Below are positions 15,572 through 23,604 of a stretch of 64,000 bases of DNA, one piece after another; positions within the stretch are counted from its first letter, which is position 1, and the number at the start of each line of letters is the position of its first letter. Origin of the DNA: Roseitranquillus sp963709765 (lineage in GTDB: Bacteria; Pseudomonadota; Alphaproteobacteria; Rhodobacterales; Rhodobacteraceae); contig CAVPXL010000003.1 in NCBI GenBank assembly GCA_963709765.1, positions 322,113-386,112 on the forward strand. The letters are read 5' to 3'. A model generated the notes under the pieces. The model ran no database searches. It saw only the letters and a list, made by a program, of their open reading frames with translations, and was not told the DNA's origin. The position numbers were made by a program, and so were the translations under genes.

Positions 15572-16437
15572 ATGTTGCGCTCTGGCGTAATTGCAAAGAA
15601 AGTCGGTATGACCCGGCTGTTCCTCGAGGATGGCCGGCAGGTGCCGGTTACCGTGCTTCAACTCGACAGTCTGCAAGTGGTCGCTCAACGAACGACGGAC
15701 CGCGATGGGTATTCTGCCGTACAGCTCGGTGCTGGCGCGGCGAAGCCCAAACGAGTATCGAAGTCGATGCGTGGGCATTTCTCGGTCGCGAACGTTGCTC
15801 CGAAACGGAAGCTGGCGGAATTCCGGGTGGCCCCGGAGAACCTCATCCAGATGTCGGTGAGGAGATTACTGCGGACCACTACTTCGAAGGCCAGTTCGTC
15901 GATATCAGCGGGACTTCGATCGGCAAGGGCTTCGCCGGAGCAATGAAGCGGCATAACTTCGCCGGACTGCGTGCCAGCCACGGAGTTTCGATCAGCCACC
16001 GCTCCCACGGCTCTACGGGACAGTGTCAGGATCCTGGCAAGGTCTTCAAGGGCAAGAAGATGGCGGGCCACATGGGCGCCGCGCGGGTGACCACCCAGAA
16101 CCTGCAAGTCGTTCGGACGGATGCCGAACGCGGTCTGATCATGGTCAAGGGCGCGGTACCCGGCTCGAAGGGCGGATGGGTCACGATCAAGGATGCGGTG
16201 AAAAAGCCGACGCCCGAAAACGTGATTTATCCCGCCGCGCTGAAATCTGCTGGCGAAGAAGCGAAGCGTCTTGCCGAAGAGGCCGCTGCCCAGGCGGCCG
16301 CCGAGGAAGAGGCCGCACGCCAGGCTGCTGTCGAAGCTGAAGCCGCCGAGCAGGCCGCCGCGCTGAAGGCGGCTGAAGCCGAAACGCCGGAAGGCGAAGG
16401 CGACGCCCAGAAGGAGGGTGGTGACGATGAAAGCTGA
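15572..16437 (+). CDS. rplC: 50S ribosomal protein L3, one frameshift in this sequence
   Basis: L3 helps form the peptidyl-transferase region and starts 23S assembly. The N-terminal part (MLRSGVIAKKVGMTRLF) and the C-terminal part (GTSIGKGFAGAMKR, HGVSISHRSHGSTGQCQDPG, KKMAGHMGAARVT) are in different frames. The join is near 15846-15848, where one missing C in a short C run would turn LIQMS into LIPDVGEEI. Since L3 is normally essential, this is very likely a sequence error. The C-terminus continues about 60 residues past the usual core as an Ala/Glu-rich tail, typical of Rhodobacteraceae. It overlaps rplD by 11 bp. Confidence 0.93.
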
Positions 16438-17047
16438 GGTTATCAAGCTCGATACGTCGAGCGCCGGGGAAATTGAGCTCTCCGACGACGTCTTCGGTCT
16501 CGAGCCGCGTGCGGACATCCTGCATCGCGTCGTCCGCTGGCAGCGCGCGCGGGCCCAGCAGGGCACGCACAAGGTCAAGACGAGGTCGGAGACGAGCTAC
16601 TCCACCAAGAAGATCTATCGGCAGAAAGGCACCGGTGGAGCGCGCCACGGCGACAGGAACGCGCCGATCTTCCGGAAGGGTGGAGTCTACAAGGGCCCGA
16701 CGCCACGTAGCCACGCCCATGATCTTCCGAAGAAGTTCCGCAAGCTTGGCCTCAAACATGCTCTCTCGTCGAAAGCCGCGACAGGCAATCTGATCGTTCT
16801 CGACCATGCTGCCTTGGAATCGGCCAAGACCGCGACGCTTGCGAAGGCAGCGAAGGAGCTTGGTTGGAAGCGCGTCCTGATCATCGACGGCTTGGACGTC
16901 GACGAGAATTTCGCGCGCGCTGCGGCGAATATCACGGGGATAGACATCCTCCCGTCGATGGGTGCGAACGTCTACGACATCCTCAAGCGCGACACGCTGG
17001 TGATCACGAAGGCCGGCCTTGAAGCTTTGGAGGCGCGTCTGAAATGA
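16427..17047 (+). CDS. rplD: 50S ribosomal protein L4
   Basis: 206 residues. Family motifs include the KKIYRQKGTGGARHGDRNAPIFRKG loop that reaches into the exit tunnel (shown here in part: QKGTGGARHG) and SHAHDLPKKFRKLGLKHALS. The ATG at 16427 was chosen over a GTG at 16418 because AAGGAGGG lies just upstream and family members begin MKAEVIKL. The start lies within the end of rplC and the stop overlaps rplW by ATGA, so the three genes are probably translationally coupled. The gene is intact. Confidence 0.97.
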   Translation: MKAEVIKLDTSSAGEIELSDDVFGLEPRADILHRVVRWQRARAQQGTHKVKTRSETSYSTKKIYRQKGTGGARHGDRNAPIFRKGGVYKGPTPRSHAHDLPKKFRKLGLKHALSSKAATGNLIVLDHAALESAKTATLAKAAKELGWKRVLIIDGLDVDENFARAAANITGIDILPSMGANVYDILKRDTLVITKAGLEALEARLK

Positions 17048-17340
17048 GTACCAAGACCGAACATTACGACGTCATCCGCAAGCCGGTGATCACGGAAAAG
17101 GCGACCATGGCTTCCGATGCGAACGCGGTTGTCTTCGAGGTCGCGATGAATGCAGCCAAGCCGCAGATCAAGGAGGCGATCGAAAGCCTCTTCGGCGTGA
17201 AGGTAAAAGCGGTGAACACCACCGTCACAAAAGGCAAGACCAAGCGCTTCCGCGGCATCGCGGGCCGGCGCAAGGATGTCAAGAAGGCTTACGTGACCCT
17301 CGAAGAGGGAAACACGATAGACGTCTCTACGGGTCTTTGA
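17044..17340 (+). CDS. rplW: 50S ribosomal protein L23
   Basis: 98 residues. Typical segments are YDVIRKPVITEKATM at the N-terminus, the VFEVAMNAAKPQIKEAIE helix and the KGKTKRFRGIAGRRKDVKKAYV basic stretch. L23 sits at the tunnel exit and is the docking site for trigger factor and SRP. The start overlaps the rplD stop. After the stop there is a 140-bp gap, long for this operon, which carries a terminator-like hairpin. Confidence 0.97.
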   Translation: MSTKTEHYDVIRKPVITEKATMASDANAVVFEVAMNAAKPQIKEAIESLFGVKVKAVNTTVTKGKTKRFRGIAGRRKDVKKAYVTLEEGNTIDVSTGL

Positions 17341-17358
17341 TAGAAGGTCGCGAATCTG

Positions 17359-17388
17359 CGGCCCCCTGAGTGGGGCCGTGGTCTTTTT
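17359..17388 (+). terminator. Terminator-like hairpin between rplW and rplB
   Basis: CGGCCCC (17359-17365) and GGGGCCG (17372-17378) form a perfect 7-bp stem with a 6-nt loop. Five T residues follow at 17384-17388, offset by five bases. It would be a weak or conditional terminator inside the S10 group. Confidence 0.5.
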
Positions 17389-17480
17389 CTGCTCCATCCA
17401 TGTCGGTGGGGTGTTCGACGGGCGGGAGGCTCTGCTTGTCGAAGCGGATCTAAGTTCGAAGCAAACGGAAGACAGGAAGC

Positions 17481-18323
17481 ATGGCACTCAAGTCGTACAA
17501 GCCGACGACGCCGGGCCAGCGCGGGCTGGTGCTGATCGACCGTTCGGAGCTTTGGAAAGGTCGTCCGGTCAAGGCCCTCACTGAGGGATTGACCAAGAAG
17601 GGCGGCCGGAACAATACCGGACGGATCACAATGCGTCGCCGCGGCGGCGGAGCGAAGCGGCTCTATCGTATCGTCGATTTCAAGCGCACTAAGCGCGATA
17701 TGAACGCCGTCGTGGCGCGGATCGAATACGATCCCAACCGAACCGCGTTCATCGCGCTAATCCAGTACGAGGACGGCGAACAGGCCTACATCCTGGCGCC
17801 GCAGCGTCTGGCGATCGGTGACAAGATCATCGCAGGCGAAAAGGTCGATGTGAAGCCAGGCAACGCTATGCCGTTTCATGGCATGCCCATTGGCACGATC
17901 GTTCATAATATTGAGCTCAAGCCGGGCAAGGGCGGTCAGATCGCACGCGCGGCGGGAAGCTATGCCCAGTTCGTCGGTCGTGACGGCGGCTATGCCCAGA
18001 TCCGGCTCAGCTCTGGCGAACTCCGGATGGTACGCCAGGAATGCATGGCAACCATCGGCGCGGTCTCCAACCCGGACAACTCTAACCAGAATCTGGGGAA
18101 GGCGGGCCGCAATCGTCATCTCGGCAAACGCCCGAGCGTGCGAGGTGTCGTGATGAACCCTGTCGATCACCCGCATGGTGGTGGGGAGGGTCGGACGTCC
18201 GGCGGCCGACATCCGGTCACTCCGTGGGGTAAGCCCACGAAGGGTGCTCGTACCCGCAACAAGAACAAGGCGTCGTCGAAGCTGATCCTGCGCTCGCGTC
18301 ACGCCAAGAAGAAGGGCCGGTAG
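17481..18323 (+). CDS. rplB: 50S ribosomal protein L2
   Basis: 280 residues. The OB-fold and SH3-like domains are followed by the conserved C-terminal GVVMNPVDHPHGGGEGRT segment with the His important for peptidyl transfer, then a basic tail RSRHAKKKGR. L2 binds the 23S core at the subunit interface. The start has AGGAAGC upstream, and rpsS follows 2 bp after the stop. The gene is intact. Confidence 0.98.
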   Translation: MALKSYKPTTPGQRGLVLIDRSELWKGRPVKALTEGLTKKGGRNNTGRITMRRRGGGAKRLYRIVDFKRTKRDMNAVVARIEYDPNRTAFIALIQYEDGEQAYILAPQRLAIGDKIIAGEKVDVKPGNAMPFHGMPIGTIVHNIELKPGKGGQIARAAGSYAQFVGRDGGYAQIRLSSGELRMVRQECMATIGAVSNPDNSNQNLGKAGRNRHLGKRPSVRGVVMNPVDHPHGGGEGRTSGGRHPVTPWGKPTKGARTRNKNKASSKLILRSRHAKKKGR

Positions 18324-18325
18324 AA

Positions 18326-18604
18326 ATGTCGCGTTCCGTTTGGAAGGGGCCTTTCGTCGACAGCTACGTGCTGAAGAAGGCCGAAAAAACCCGTGAGTCC
18401 GGCCGCAAAGAGGTCATCAAGATCTGGTCGCGCCGCTCCACGATCCTGCCGCAATTCGTTGGGCTGACCTTTGGTGTCTACAACGGTCACAAGCACATCC
18501 CCGTGCTCGTCTCGGAGGATATGATTGGTCAGAAGTTTGGCGAGTACTCGCCGACCCGTACCTATTACGGCCACGCGGCCGACAAGAAAGCGAAGCGGAG
18601 GTAA
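18326..18604 (+). CDS. rpsS: 30S ribosomal protein S19
   Basis: 92 residues with MSRSVWKGPFVD, WSRRSTILPQFVG, VYNGHKHIPV and the FGEYSPTRTYYGHA tail. S19 forms a complex with S13 in the 30S head. Only 2 bp separate it from rplB and 3 bp from rplV, so it is in the middle of a tightly packed translational unit. The gene is intact. Confidence 0.98.
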   Translation: MSRSVWKGPFVDSYVLKKAEKTRESGRKEVIKIWSRRSTILPQFVGLTFGVYNGHKHIPVLVSEDMIGQKFGEYSPTRTYYGHAADKKAKRR

Positions 18605-18607
18605 GCG

Positions 18608-18988
18608 ATGGGCAAGGAAAAGAACTCCCGCCGCGTCGCGGAGAACGAAGCGATGGCCAAGGCGCGGATGCTTCGTACGTCCCCGCAAAAGCTCAACCTG
18701 GTTGCTGCGCTTATTCGGGGCAAGAAGGTCGAACGCGCTCTGGCGGACCTCACGTTCTCGAAGAAGCGTATTTCGCAGGACGTCAAGAAGTGCCTGCAAT
18801 CGGCAATCGCGAATGCCGAGAACAATCATAACCTGGACGTTGACGAACTTGTCGTCGCCGAGGCGTATGTGGGCAAGAACCTGACGATGAAGCGCGGTCG
18901 TCCCCGTGCGCGTGGCCGGTTCGGACGGATCATCAAGCCGTTCTCCGAACTGACGATCAAGGTCCGCCAAGTCGAGGAGCAAGCGTAA
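18608..18988 (+). CDS. rplV: 50S ribosomal protein L22
   Basis: 126 residues with RTSPQKLNLVAALIRGKKVERALADL and the tunnel-lining beta-hairpin region before GRFGRIIKPFSEL (each motif within one continuous frame). L22 contacts all domains of 23S rRNA, and its hairpin lines the exit tunnel. The last base of its TAA stop is the first base of the rpsC ATG (TAATG), which implies coupled translation. The gene is intact. Confidence 0.97.
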   Translation: MGKEKNSRRVAENEAMAKARMLRTSPQKLNLVAALIRGKKVERALADLTFSKKRISQDVKKCLQSAIANAENNHNLDVDELVVAEAYVGKNLTMKRGRPRARGRFGRIIKPFSELTIKVRQVEEQA

Positions 18989-19689
18989 TGGGTCACAAGG
19001 TAAATCCGATCGGCCTGCGTTTGCAGGTCAACAGAACCTGGGACAGCAGGTGGTACGCGGACACGAAGGAATACGGTGATCTTCTCCTGGAAGACATCAA
19101 GATCCGCGAGTTCATCCGCGAGGAATGCAAGCAGGCGGGTGTCTCCAGGGTGATCATCGAGCGACCGCACCGGAAGTGTCGTGTGACGGTTCACACCGCG
19201 CGTCCCGGCGTCATCATCGGCAAGAAGGGCGCGGATATCGAGACGCTCCGCAAGAAACTTGCCCAGATGACGGATAGCGAGTTGCATCTCAACATTGTGG
19301 AGGTGCGCAAGCCGGAACTCGACGCTCAGCTTGTTGCGGAGTCGATCGCGCAACAGCTTGAGCGCCGGGTCAGCTTCCGCCGCGCGATGAAGCGCTCGGT
19401 ACAGAACGCGATGCGGATGGGGGCCTTGGGGATCAGGGTCAACGTCGCAGGTCGTCTCGGCGGCGCGGAAATCGCGCGGACCGAGTGGTACCGAGAGGGA
19501 CGGGTTCCGTTGCATACATTGCGGGCGGACATCGATTATGCGCTGGCAGAGGCGAAGACGCCCTACGGGATTATCGGAATCAAGGTCTGGATCTTCAAGG
19601 GCGAGATCCTTGAACATGACCCGTCCGCGCGGGACCGTCGCCAGCAGGAACTGCAGGAAGGTCCCGCTTCGCGCGGCGGCCGCCGATAA
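18988..19689 (+). CDS. rpsC: 30S ribosomal protein S3
   Basis: 233 residues. The N-terminal segment MGHKVNPIGLRLQV is followed by the KH domain with the VIIGKKGADIETLRKKL loop, and then the C-terminal domain with GRLGGAEIARTEWYREGRVPL. S3 is at the mRNA entry channel and takes part in helicase activity there. It starts within the rplV stop and rplP follows 12 bp later. The gene is intact. Confidence 0.98.
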   Translation: MGHKVNPIGLRLQVNRTWDSRWYADTKEYGDLLLEDIKIREFIREECKQAGVSRVIIERPHRKCRVTVHTARPGVIIGKKGADIETLRKKLAQMTDSELHLNIVEVRKPELDAQLVAESIAQQLERRVSFRRAMKRSVQNAMRMGALGIRVNVAGRLGGAEIARTEWYREGRVPLHTLRADIDYALAEAKTPYGIIGIKVWIFKGEILEHDPSARDRRQQELQEGPASRGGRR

Positions 19690-19701
19690 GGGGCTAGATA
19701 G

Positions 19702-20115
19702 ATGCTGCAACCAAAGCGCACGAAGTTCCGCAAACAGCACAAGGGCCGGATTCACGGCGAAGCGAAAGGTGGATTCGAGCTGGCATTCGGAACATTCGGC
19801 CTCAAGGCCGTCCAGCCCGAGCGTGTAACAGCGCGCCAGATCGAGGCCGCCAGACGTGCCATGACGCGTCACATGAAACGTCAGGGTCGTGTGTGGATCC
19901 GTATCTTCCCGGACACTCCGGTGACTTCCAAGCCGACAGAAGTTCGCATGGGTAAAGGTAAGGGCTCCGTCGATTTCTGGGCGGCGAGGGTAAAGCCTGG
20001 CCGGATCATGTTCGAGATCGACGGCGTCGCCGAGCCGATCGCTCGTGAGGCCCTCCGCCTCGCCGCAATGAAGCTGCCGATCAAGACGCGCACCGTAATC
20101 CGCGAGGACTGGTAG
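19702..20115 (+). CDS. rplP: 50S ribosomal protein L16
   Basis: 137 residues, from MLQPKRTKFRKQHKGR to a normal end near PIKTRTVIREDW. The GSVDFWAARVKPGRIMFEI segment is typical. L16 organises the A-site region of the 50S subunit. In most bacteria rpmC follows at once, but here nearly 3 kb of inserted DNA intervenes, starting with a terminator-like hairpin 41 bp after the stop. The gene itself is intact. Confidence 0.98.
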   Translation: MLQPKRTKFRKQHKGRIHGEAKGGFELAFGTFGLKAVQPERVTARQIEAARRAMTRHMKRQGRVWIRIFPDTPVTSKPTEVRMGKGKGSVDFWAARVKPGRIMFEIDGVAEPIAREALRLAAMKLPIKTRTVIREDW

Positions 20116-20155
20116 GGCGAGAAGCCTTCAGCATCGATGCGACAAGCTCTGGTGA

Positions 20156-20186
20156 GGCTCCGCCGGGCGACCGGTGGGGCCCTTTT
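20156..20186 (+). terminator. Terminator-like hairpin after rplP
   Basis: GGCTCCGCC (20156-20164) pairs with GGTGGGGCC (20173-20181) over 9 bp with two G-U pairs and an 8-nt loop. C and TTTT follow. If it works, it would separate the S10 genes from rpmC and the spc genes. Confidence 0.6.
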
Positions 20187-20239
20187 CGTTGAACGTCTCG
20201 GTGGGTAATTCGTAAGCATCTGGCGCAGGCTAGGGGGCG

Positions 20240-20538
20240 TCGGGTTTCCCTCTCGTTGGCCATCATGCGTTCGATGACATCCGGTTCCCGTTGGCGGTCG
20301 ATCAGGAACTGGCGGATGCCGCCGCGCCATGTCCGGACGTCGGCCAGGAACTCCTGCAGGCTTTCGATGCCGCGGTCCGTGAGGGTGGTGATGCCTTCCT
20401 TGGTGGCGTCGTGACCTGGATCATCTCGCCGAGGTCGATGTCGGCGGAGTTCCGGCTGATCACCCCGATCAGTTCGGGGCTCTCGCCGATCGTCTTGCCG
20501 ACCTACTCGATACTGCAGACCTGGGTGGTGCGGGCCAT
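20240..20538 (-). pseudogene. Small IS66-associated ORF, broken
   Basis: The ATG at 20538 overlaps the tnpC stop as TGATG. The product would begin MARTTQVCSIE, then meet an in-frame TAG. Reading past it gives VGKTIGESPELIGVISRN and, after a frame change, GITTLTDRGIESLQEF and DVRTWRGGIRQFLIDRQ. This looks like a real small protein of about 85-90 residues carried by some IS66 elements. I know no function for it. The 3' limit is approximate. Confidence 0.5.
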
Positions 20539-21764
20539 CAGGCTGCCTTCTGCTGCGCAAGGTGCGACCGCCAGTTCCACGGGAGCAATTCCGGCAGCCT
20601 CGAGACCGGCGGGTTGGGCATTCGGGCGAGGACGTCCGCCAGCCAGGGTGAGGCAGGATCGTGGCGCCAGTGGCGCCGCGAAAGCCTGCCGAACGGATCG
20701 ATGTCGGTGAGCTTGGCGGTCACGATCAGGGTGGACGTGAAGGCTGCCCGGTCACCGCCGCGCTCGGACCCGGCAAAGAGCCAGCTCTTCCTGCCGAGCG
20801 CCACTCCGCGCAGCGCTCTCTCGGCGCAATTGTTGGTCAGACAGATCCGCCCGTCCTCGAGGAACAGGGTGAAGGTGGGCCAACGGCCCTTCTTGAACAT
20901 GTAGTCGATGGCCTTGGCGACATCGGCGTGCCTCGGCATCTGGGCGCGCTCGACCTGCAACCGGTCACGCAAACCCTCGAGCAACGGGCGTGACAGCCGC
21001 TGCCGGGCTTCGCGCCGCGCCTCGGCGCTCAAGCCGTTGAGCTCACGCTCGATGTCGAAGAGGGCGTCGATGCGCGTCACCGCCTCCAGCGCGACCGGCG
21101 AGCTGTCATGCGCGGGCTTGCCCTTGCGGATCCTGCCGGCGATGTCGGCGATGTCGGCGAGGACGAAGAACTTCCTGCGTGCATGCGCCCAACACAGCGC
21201 GCCGGTCACCGGCCCCGGCTCGCGGTCGGCCCGATACAGATCGTTGTATCCGCCGTAGGCGTTCACGGCGCTTACGCGGCCCCACCGGGGCCACGGTCCC
21301 CGTGAACCCTGCAGAGGACCCCCTGCCATCCCTCGAGAGGCCGGTTCGGGTGGGTCTTCTCGCGGTCGGGGGAGAAGTGGAGCGAGGCCGTGACCGCCAC
21401 GGGTTCGACGGAATGGCCGAGCGCGGCGGGGGAGCGCCCCACCGGCGAACGGTCGATAATCCCGGATGCAGGTCCAAAGCAGTTCTTGAACCAATGGCGC
21501 ACAATGGCTCGCCGTCCTCGCCCATCTTCATGTGGTCGATCAGCCGGGCCCGCCGCTCGGAACTCTTGCCGTCCTGTTCGCGCCGCAGCTTGGCGATCTC
21601 GAGACGCAGCGCCTTGATCACCGCCTCGGTGGCCGAGGCCAGGGCGCCGGCCCGTGCAGGCTCGGCCTCGGCGGTCGCCGCGCGGAGCGTCTCCACCTCT
21701 GCCCGCGCCTCCGTCGCCGCGAGCGCGGCACGCAAACGAGCGAGTTCGGCGGCTGCATCCGAGA
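20538..21764 (-). pseudogene. tnpC: IS66 TnpC transposase, internally deleted and frameshifted
   Basis: The C-terminal catalytic part is readable: DAYGGYNDLYRADREPG-like sequence (here NAYGGYNDLY), CWAHARRKFFVLADIA, YMFKKGRWPTF, LTNNCAERALRG and GRKSWLFAGSERGG. The N-terminal coiled-coil part (SDAAAELARLRAAL, EIAKLRREQDGKSSERRARL) lies upstream in other frames. The middle region, with the Cys-rich zinc motif and roughly 170 residues before the catalytic core, is missing. The stop at 20538-20540 abuts the small downstream ORF. The upstream limit is approximate. Confidence 0.85.
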
Positions 21765-21765
21765 C

Positions 21766-22205
21766 CGACCACGCCGGTTTCGGGGTTACGCCGGCCGATC
21801 CCTTCCAGAAGATAGCCGAGCTGAGCCGCAGAAATCTGCCCTGCCTCGCCGGACCGGCTCACCGGCCAGATGAACTTGCTCGCCTGCTCTCTCGGACGGA
21901 GCGCGTTCGCAGGCTCGCCCTCCAGCCGCTTCGCATAGAGCGACATGCCGACACCGTCGTGCCAAAGGATCTTCACGAGATCGCCGCGCTCGCCACCGGT
22001 CTCGAACGCATGGCGACACGATGGCTCAGTAGCAGAATATCCCTGCCGCGTGCGGATCGCGCCCAAGCCCCTCCTGGACCTGCAGCGCCAGCGTGTTCAG
22101 GGGTCGCCAGCGGTTGCGCCACCGGTTCGAGAAACCGCTGGCCACCCGCATGCCGGTGACGCCACCCGCGCCCCCGACCTTCACGGCCGCGGCGAAGGCA
22201 ATCAT
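21766..22205 (-). pseudogene. tnpB: IS66 TnpB accessory protein, decayed
   Basis: Starting at the ATG at 22205, the frame gives MIAFAAAVKVGGAGG and later LALQVQEGLGRDPHA, close to the TnpB pattern. A short extra stretch with a stop interrupts it near 22026. The continuation in other frames is unmistakable: ERGDLVKILWHDGVGMSLY, KFIWPVSRSGEAGQISAAQ and LGYLLEGI. TnpB is needed for IS66 transposition, though its role is poorly defined. The ends are approximate and the gene is not functional as read. Confidence 0.75.
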
Positions 22206-22312
22206 CGGCCGTCCACCACGAGCAGGAGCCGGGCCAGCGCCTCCGGGTCCAGGTTGGCCGGAACCACGAGCTGACGCCCGTTCGTCAGCGCGATCTCGAC
22301 CCTCGCCCCCGG
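22202..22312 (-). pseudogene. tnpA: IS66 TnpA C-terminal fragment
   Basis: Only the last part is recognisable: VEIALTNGRQLVVPANLDPE followed by ALARLLLVVDGR and a TGA that overlaps the tnpB ATG. The N-terminal helix-turn-helix region of TnpA was not found in any frame further upstream, so the element's 5' end seems deleted. Confidence 0.65.
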
Positions 22313-23095
22313 GTTCGACCGGGGCGGCGCCGATGCCGAGGCCGGCGGCGCGCCGCATCCGCTGCGGACAGGACTTCGATCTCGGGGTCGGATGCAAGGT
22401 CGACCATGAGCTCGGACCTGCAACTCGAGCCGCAATCTCGTCAGGCTGCCCTCACCGGAGGGATCCGTTTCGGTTGTCTCACAGGCGCAATCTGCCTGGG
22501 GTTTGTCGCGAGAGTACTCGGGCAAGCCTGCGTTCACTGGTTTCTGGTGGCTTGGCGCCTGAGGTCTCCTCGGACCAGTGAAACTCGAACGAGATCTTGG
22601 ATCCGTGCTTGCCAAGGTCTGGTCCCCGCCAGCAGGGCCGCAATCTGCATGGACATGCCGTGGTTTCAATGGATTTCCATAGTACTCTGCTGCTCGAAGC
22701 ACGTAGCGATCAGGTGCGATCTAAGGAATCATGCTCGGGATCGACACGGTTCGCCACAGAATTCTTTGCGGTAGTTCAATTTTGTGAGTAGCGACTCCGC
22801 TGTTGCAATCGCATTTTGACGTCGACTGGATGCCACATGCGCTTGATGTCCGAGAGGCTCCAGGAACAGGATGGGCACCGTCGCTGGAAGTCTTCGATAG
22901 TGCAGGATGACAGTCCTTCTTCGGAAGTCGAGCGCTGCGGGCAACTTAAATCAATCGCTCCCGCATGCAACAAAGAAATGAACGGTTGCGGCGCGACCGC
23001 TGCGCAGCTATACGCGCCACTCATTCACGAACTCCACGGGAATCAGCGTTACCCGAATGACGGGGCGCTTCCGTGATGTTGAAAGGAAACTAACC
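22313..23095. other. Unassigned stretch between IS66 relic and rpmC
   Basis: About 780 bp with no gene I recognise. Base composition by eye is more A/T-rich than the flanks from about 22650 to 23000. Open frames exist on both strands (for example plus 22816-23076, 86 codons; minus 22776-23024, 82 codons), but none shows a known motif. Any promoter serving rpmC and the spc genes would have to lie here. I see only weak -35-like candidates (TTGACG at 22816) without a convincing -10. Confidence 0.4.
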
Positions 23096-23311
23096 ATGGC
23101 AACGACCGCCAAGGTTCTCCGGGACAAGACACCCGACGAGCTGCGTGATCAGCTGGCGAACCTGAAGAAGGAAGCGTTCAACTTGCGTTTCCAGCAGGCT
23201 ACCGGGCAGCTCGAGAATACGGCGCGCATGCGCCAGGTTCGGCGTGACACTGCGCGCGTTGCGACCATCCTCACCCAGAAGGCACTCGCCGCCGCGACGG
23301 AGGTCAACTAA
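23096..23311 (+). CDS. rpmC: 50S ribosomal protein L29
   Basis: 71 residues, two-helix L29 with LRDKTPDELRDQLANLKKEA, FNLRFQQATGQLENTARM and a C-terminal RVATILTQK. L29 lies near the tunnel exit beside L23. The ATG at 23096 is preferred over an in-frame start at 23057 because family members begin MATTAKVLR or similar and GAAAGGAAAC precedes it. It should follow rplP directly but is displaced by the inserted DNA. rpsQ starts right after the stop. Confidence 0.96.
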   Translation: MATTAKVLRDKTPDELRDQLANLKKEAFNLRFQQATGQLENTARMRQVRRDTARVATILTQKALAAATEVN

Positions 23312-23545
23312 ATGCCGAAGCGTATCCTCCAGGGGCGGGTGACGAGCGACAAGAATGACCAGACCGTCACGGTTCTGGTCGAGCGGCGCTACACGCACCC
23401 GTTGCTGCACAAGACCGTGCGCGCATCAAAGAAGTATCGCGCTCACGACCCGAAGAACGAATTCAAGACCGGCGATGTTGTCCGCATTCAGGAATGCGCG
23501 CCGGTTTCCAAGTCGAAGCGCTGGGAGGTGGTGGCTCAGGCCTGA
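23312..23545 (+). CDS. rpsQ: 30S ribosomal protein S17
   Basis: 77 residues with MPKRILQGRVTSDKNDQTV, VERRYTHPLLHK and GDVVRIQECAPVSKSKRW. S17 is an OB-fold protein that binds early to the 16S 5' domain. Its ATG follows the rpmC TAA without any gap. A 59-bp gap leads to rplN. The gene is intact. Confidence 0.98.
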   Translation: MPKRILQGRVTSDKNDQTVTVLVERRYTHPLLHKTVRASKKYRAHDPKNEFKTGDVVRIQECAPVSKSKRWEVVAQA

Positions 23546-23604
23546 CCACCCCCGGTTTGATCGAAACCCTGGCGGCATGACCGTCAAAGGTCGGGAGAAA
23601 CCAA

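Larger units (their letters stand above)
20212..22312 (-). mobile_element. Decayed IS66-family insertion sequence
   Basis: Minus-strand relics appear in IS66 order: tnpA end, tnpB, tnpC and a small downstream ORF. Starts and stops overlap in the family's usual way (tnpA/tnpB by ATGA, tnpC/small ORF by TGATG). GTAAGC at 20212 resembles a typical IS66 terminal sequence and is taken as the left end; no matching end was found on the right, so the outer part of tnpA and the right terminus seem lost. Large internal deletions, frameshifts and a stop codon show that the element cannot move by itself. Its position splits the S10-spc gene cluster. Confidence 0.85.

Noticed and set aside
15572..16437. 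Programmed ribosomal frameshift in rplC
   Set aside because: There is no slippery heptamer or downstream structure at the join, rplC is not known to use frameshifting, and similar indels occur in many other genes here.
22816..23076. 86-codon plus-strand ORF before rpmC as a gene
   Set aside because: No motif, no good ribosome-binding site and no recognisable homologue. It is kept only as part of the unassigned stretch.
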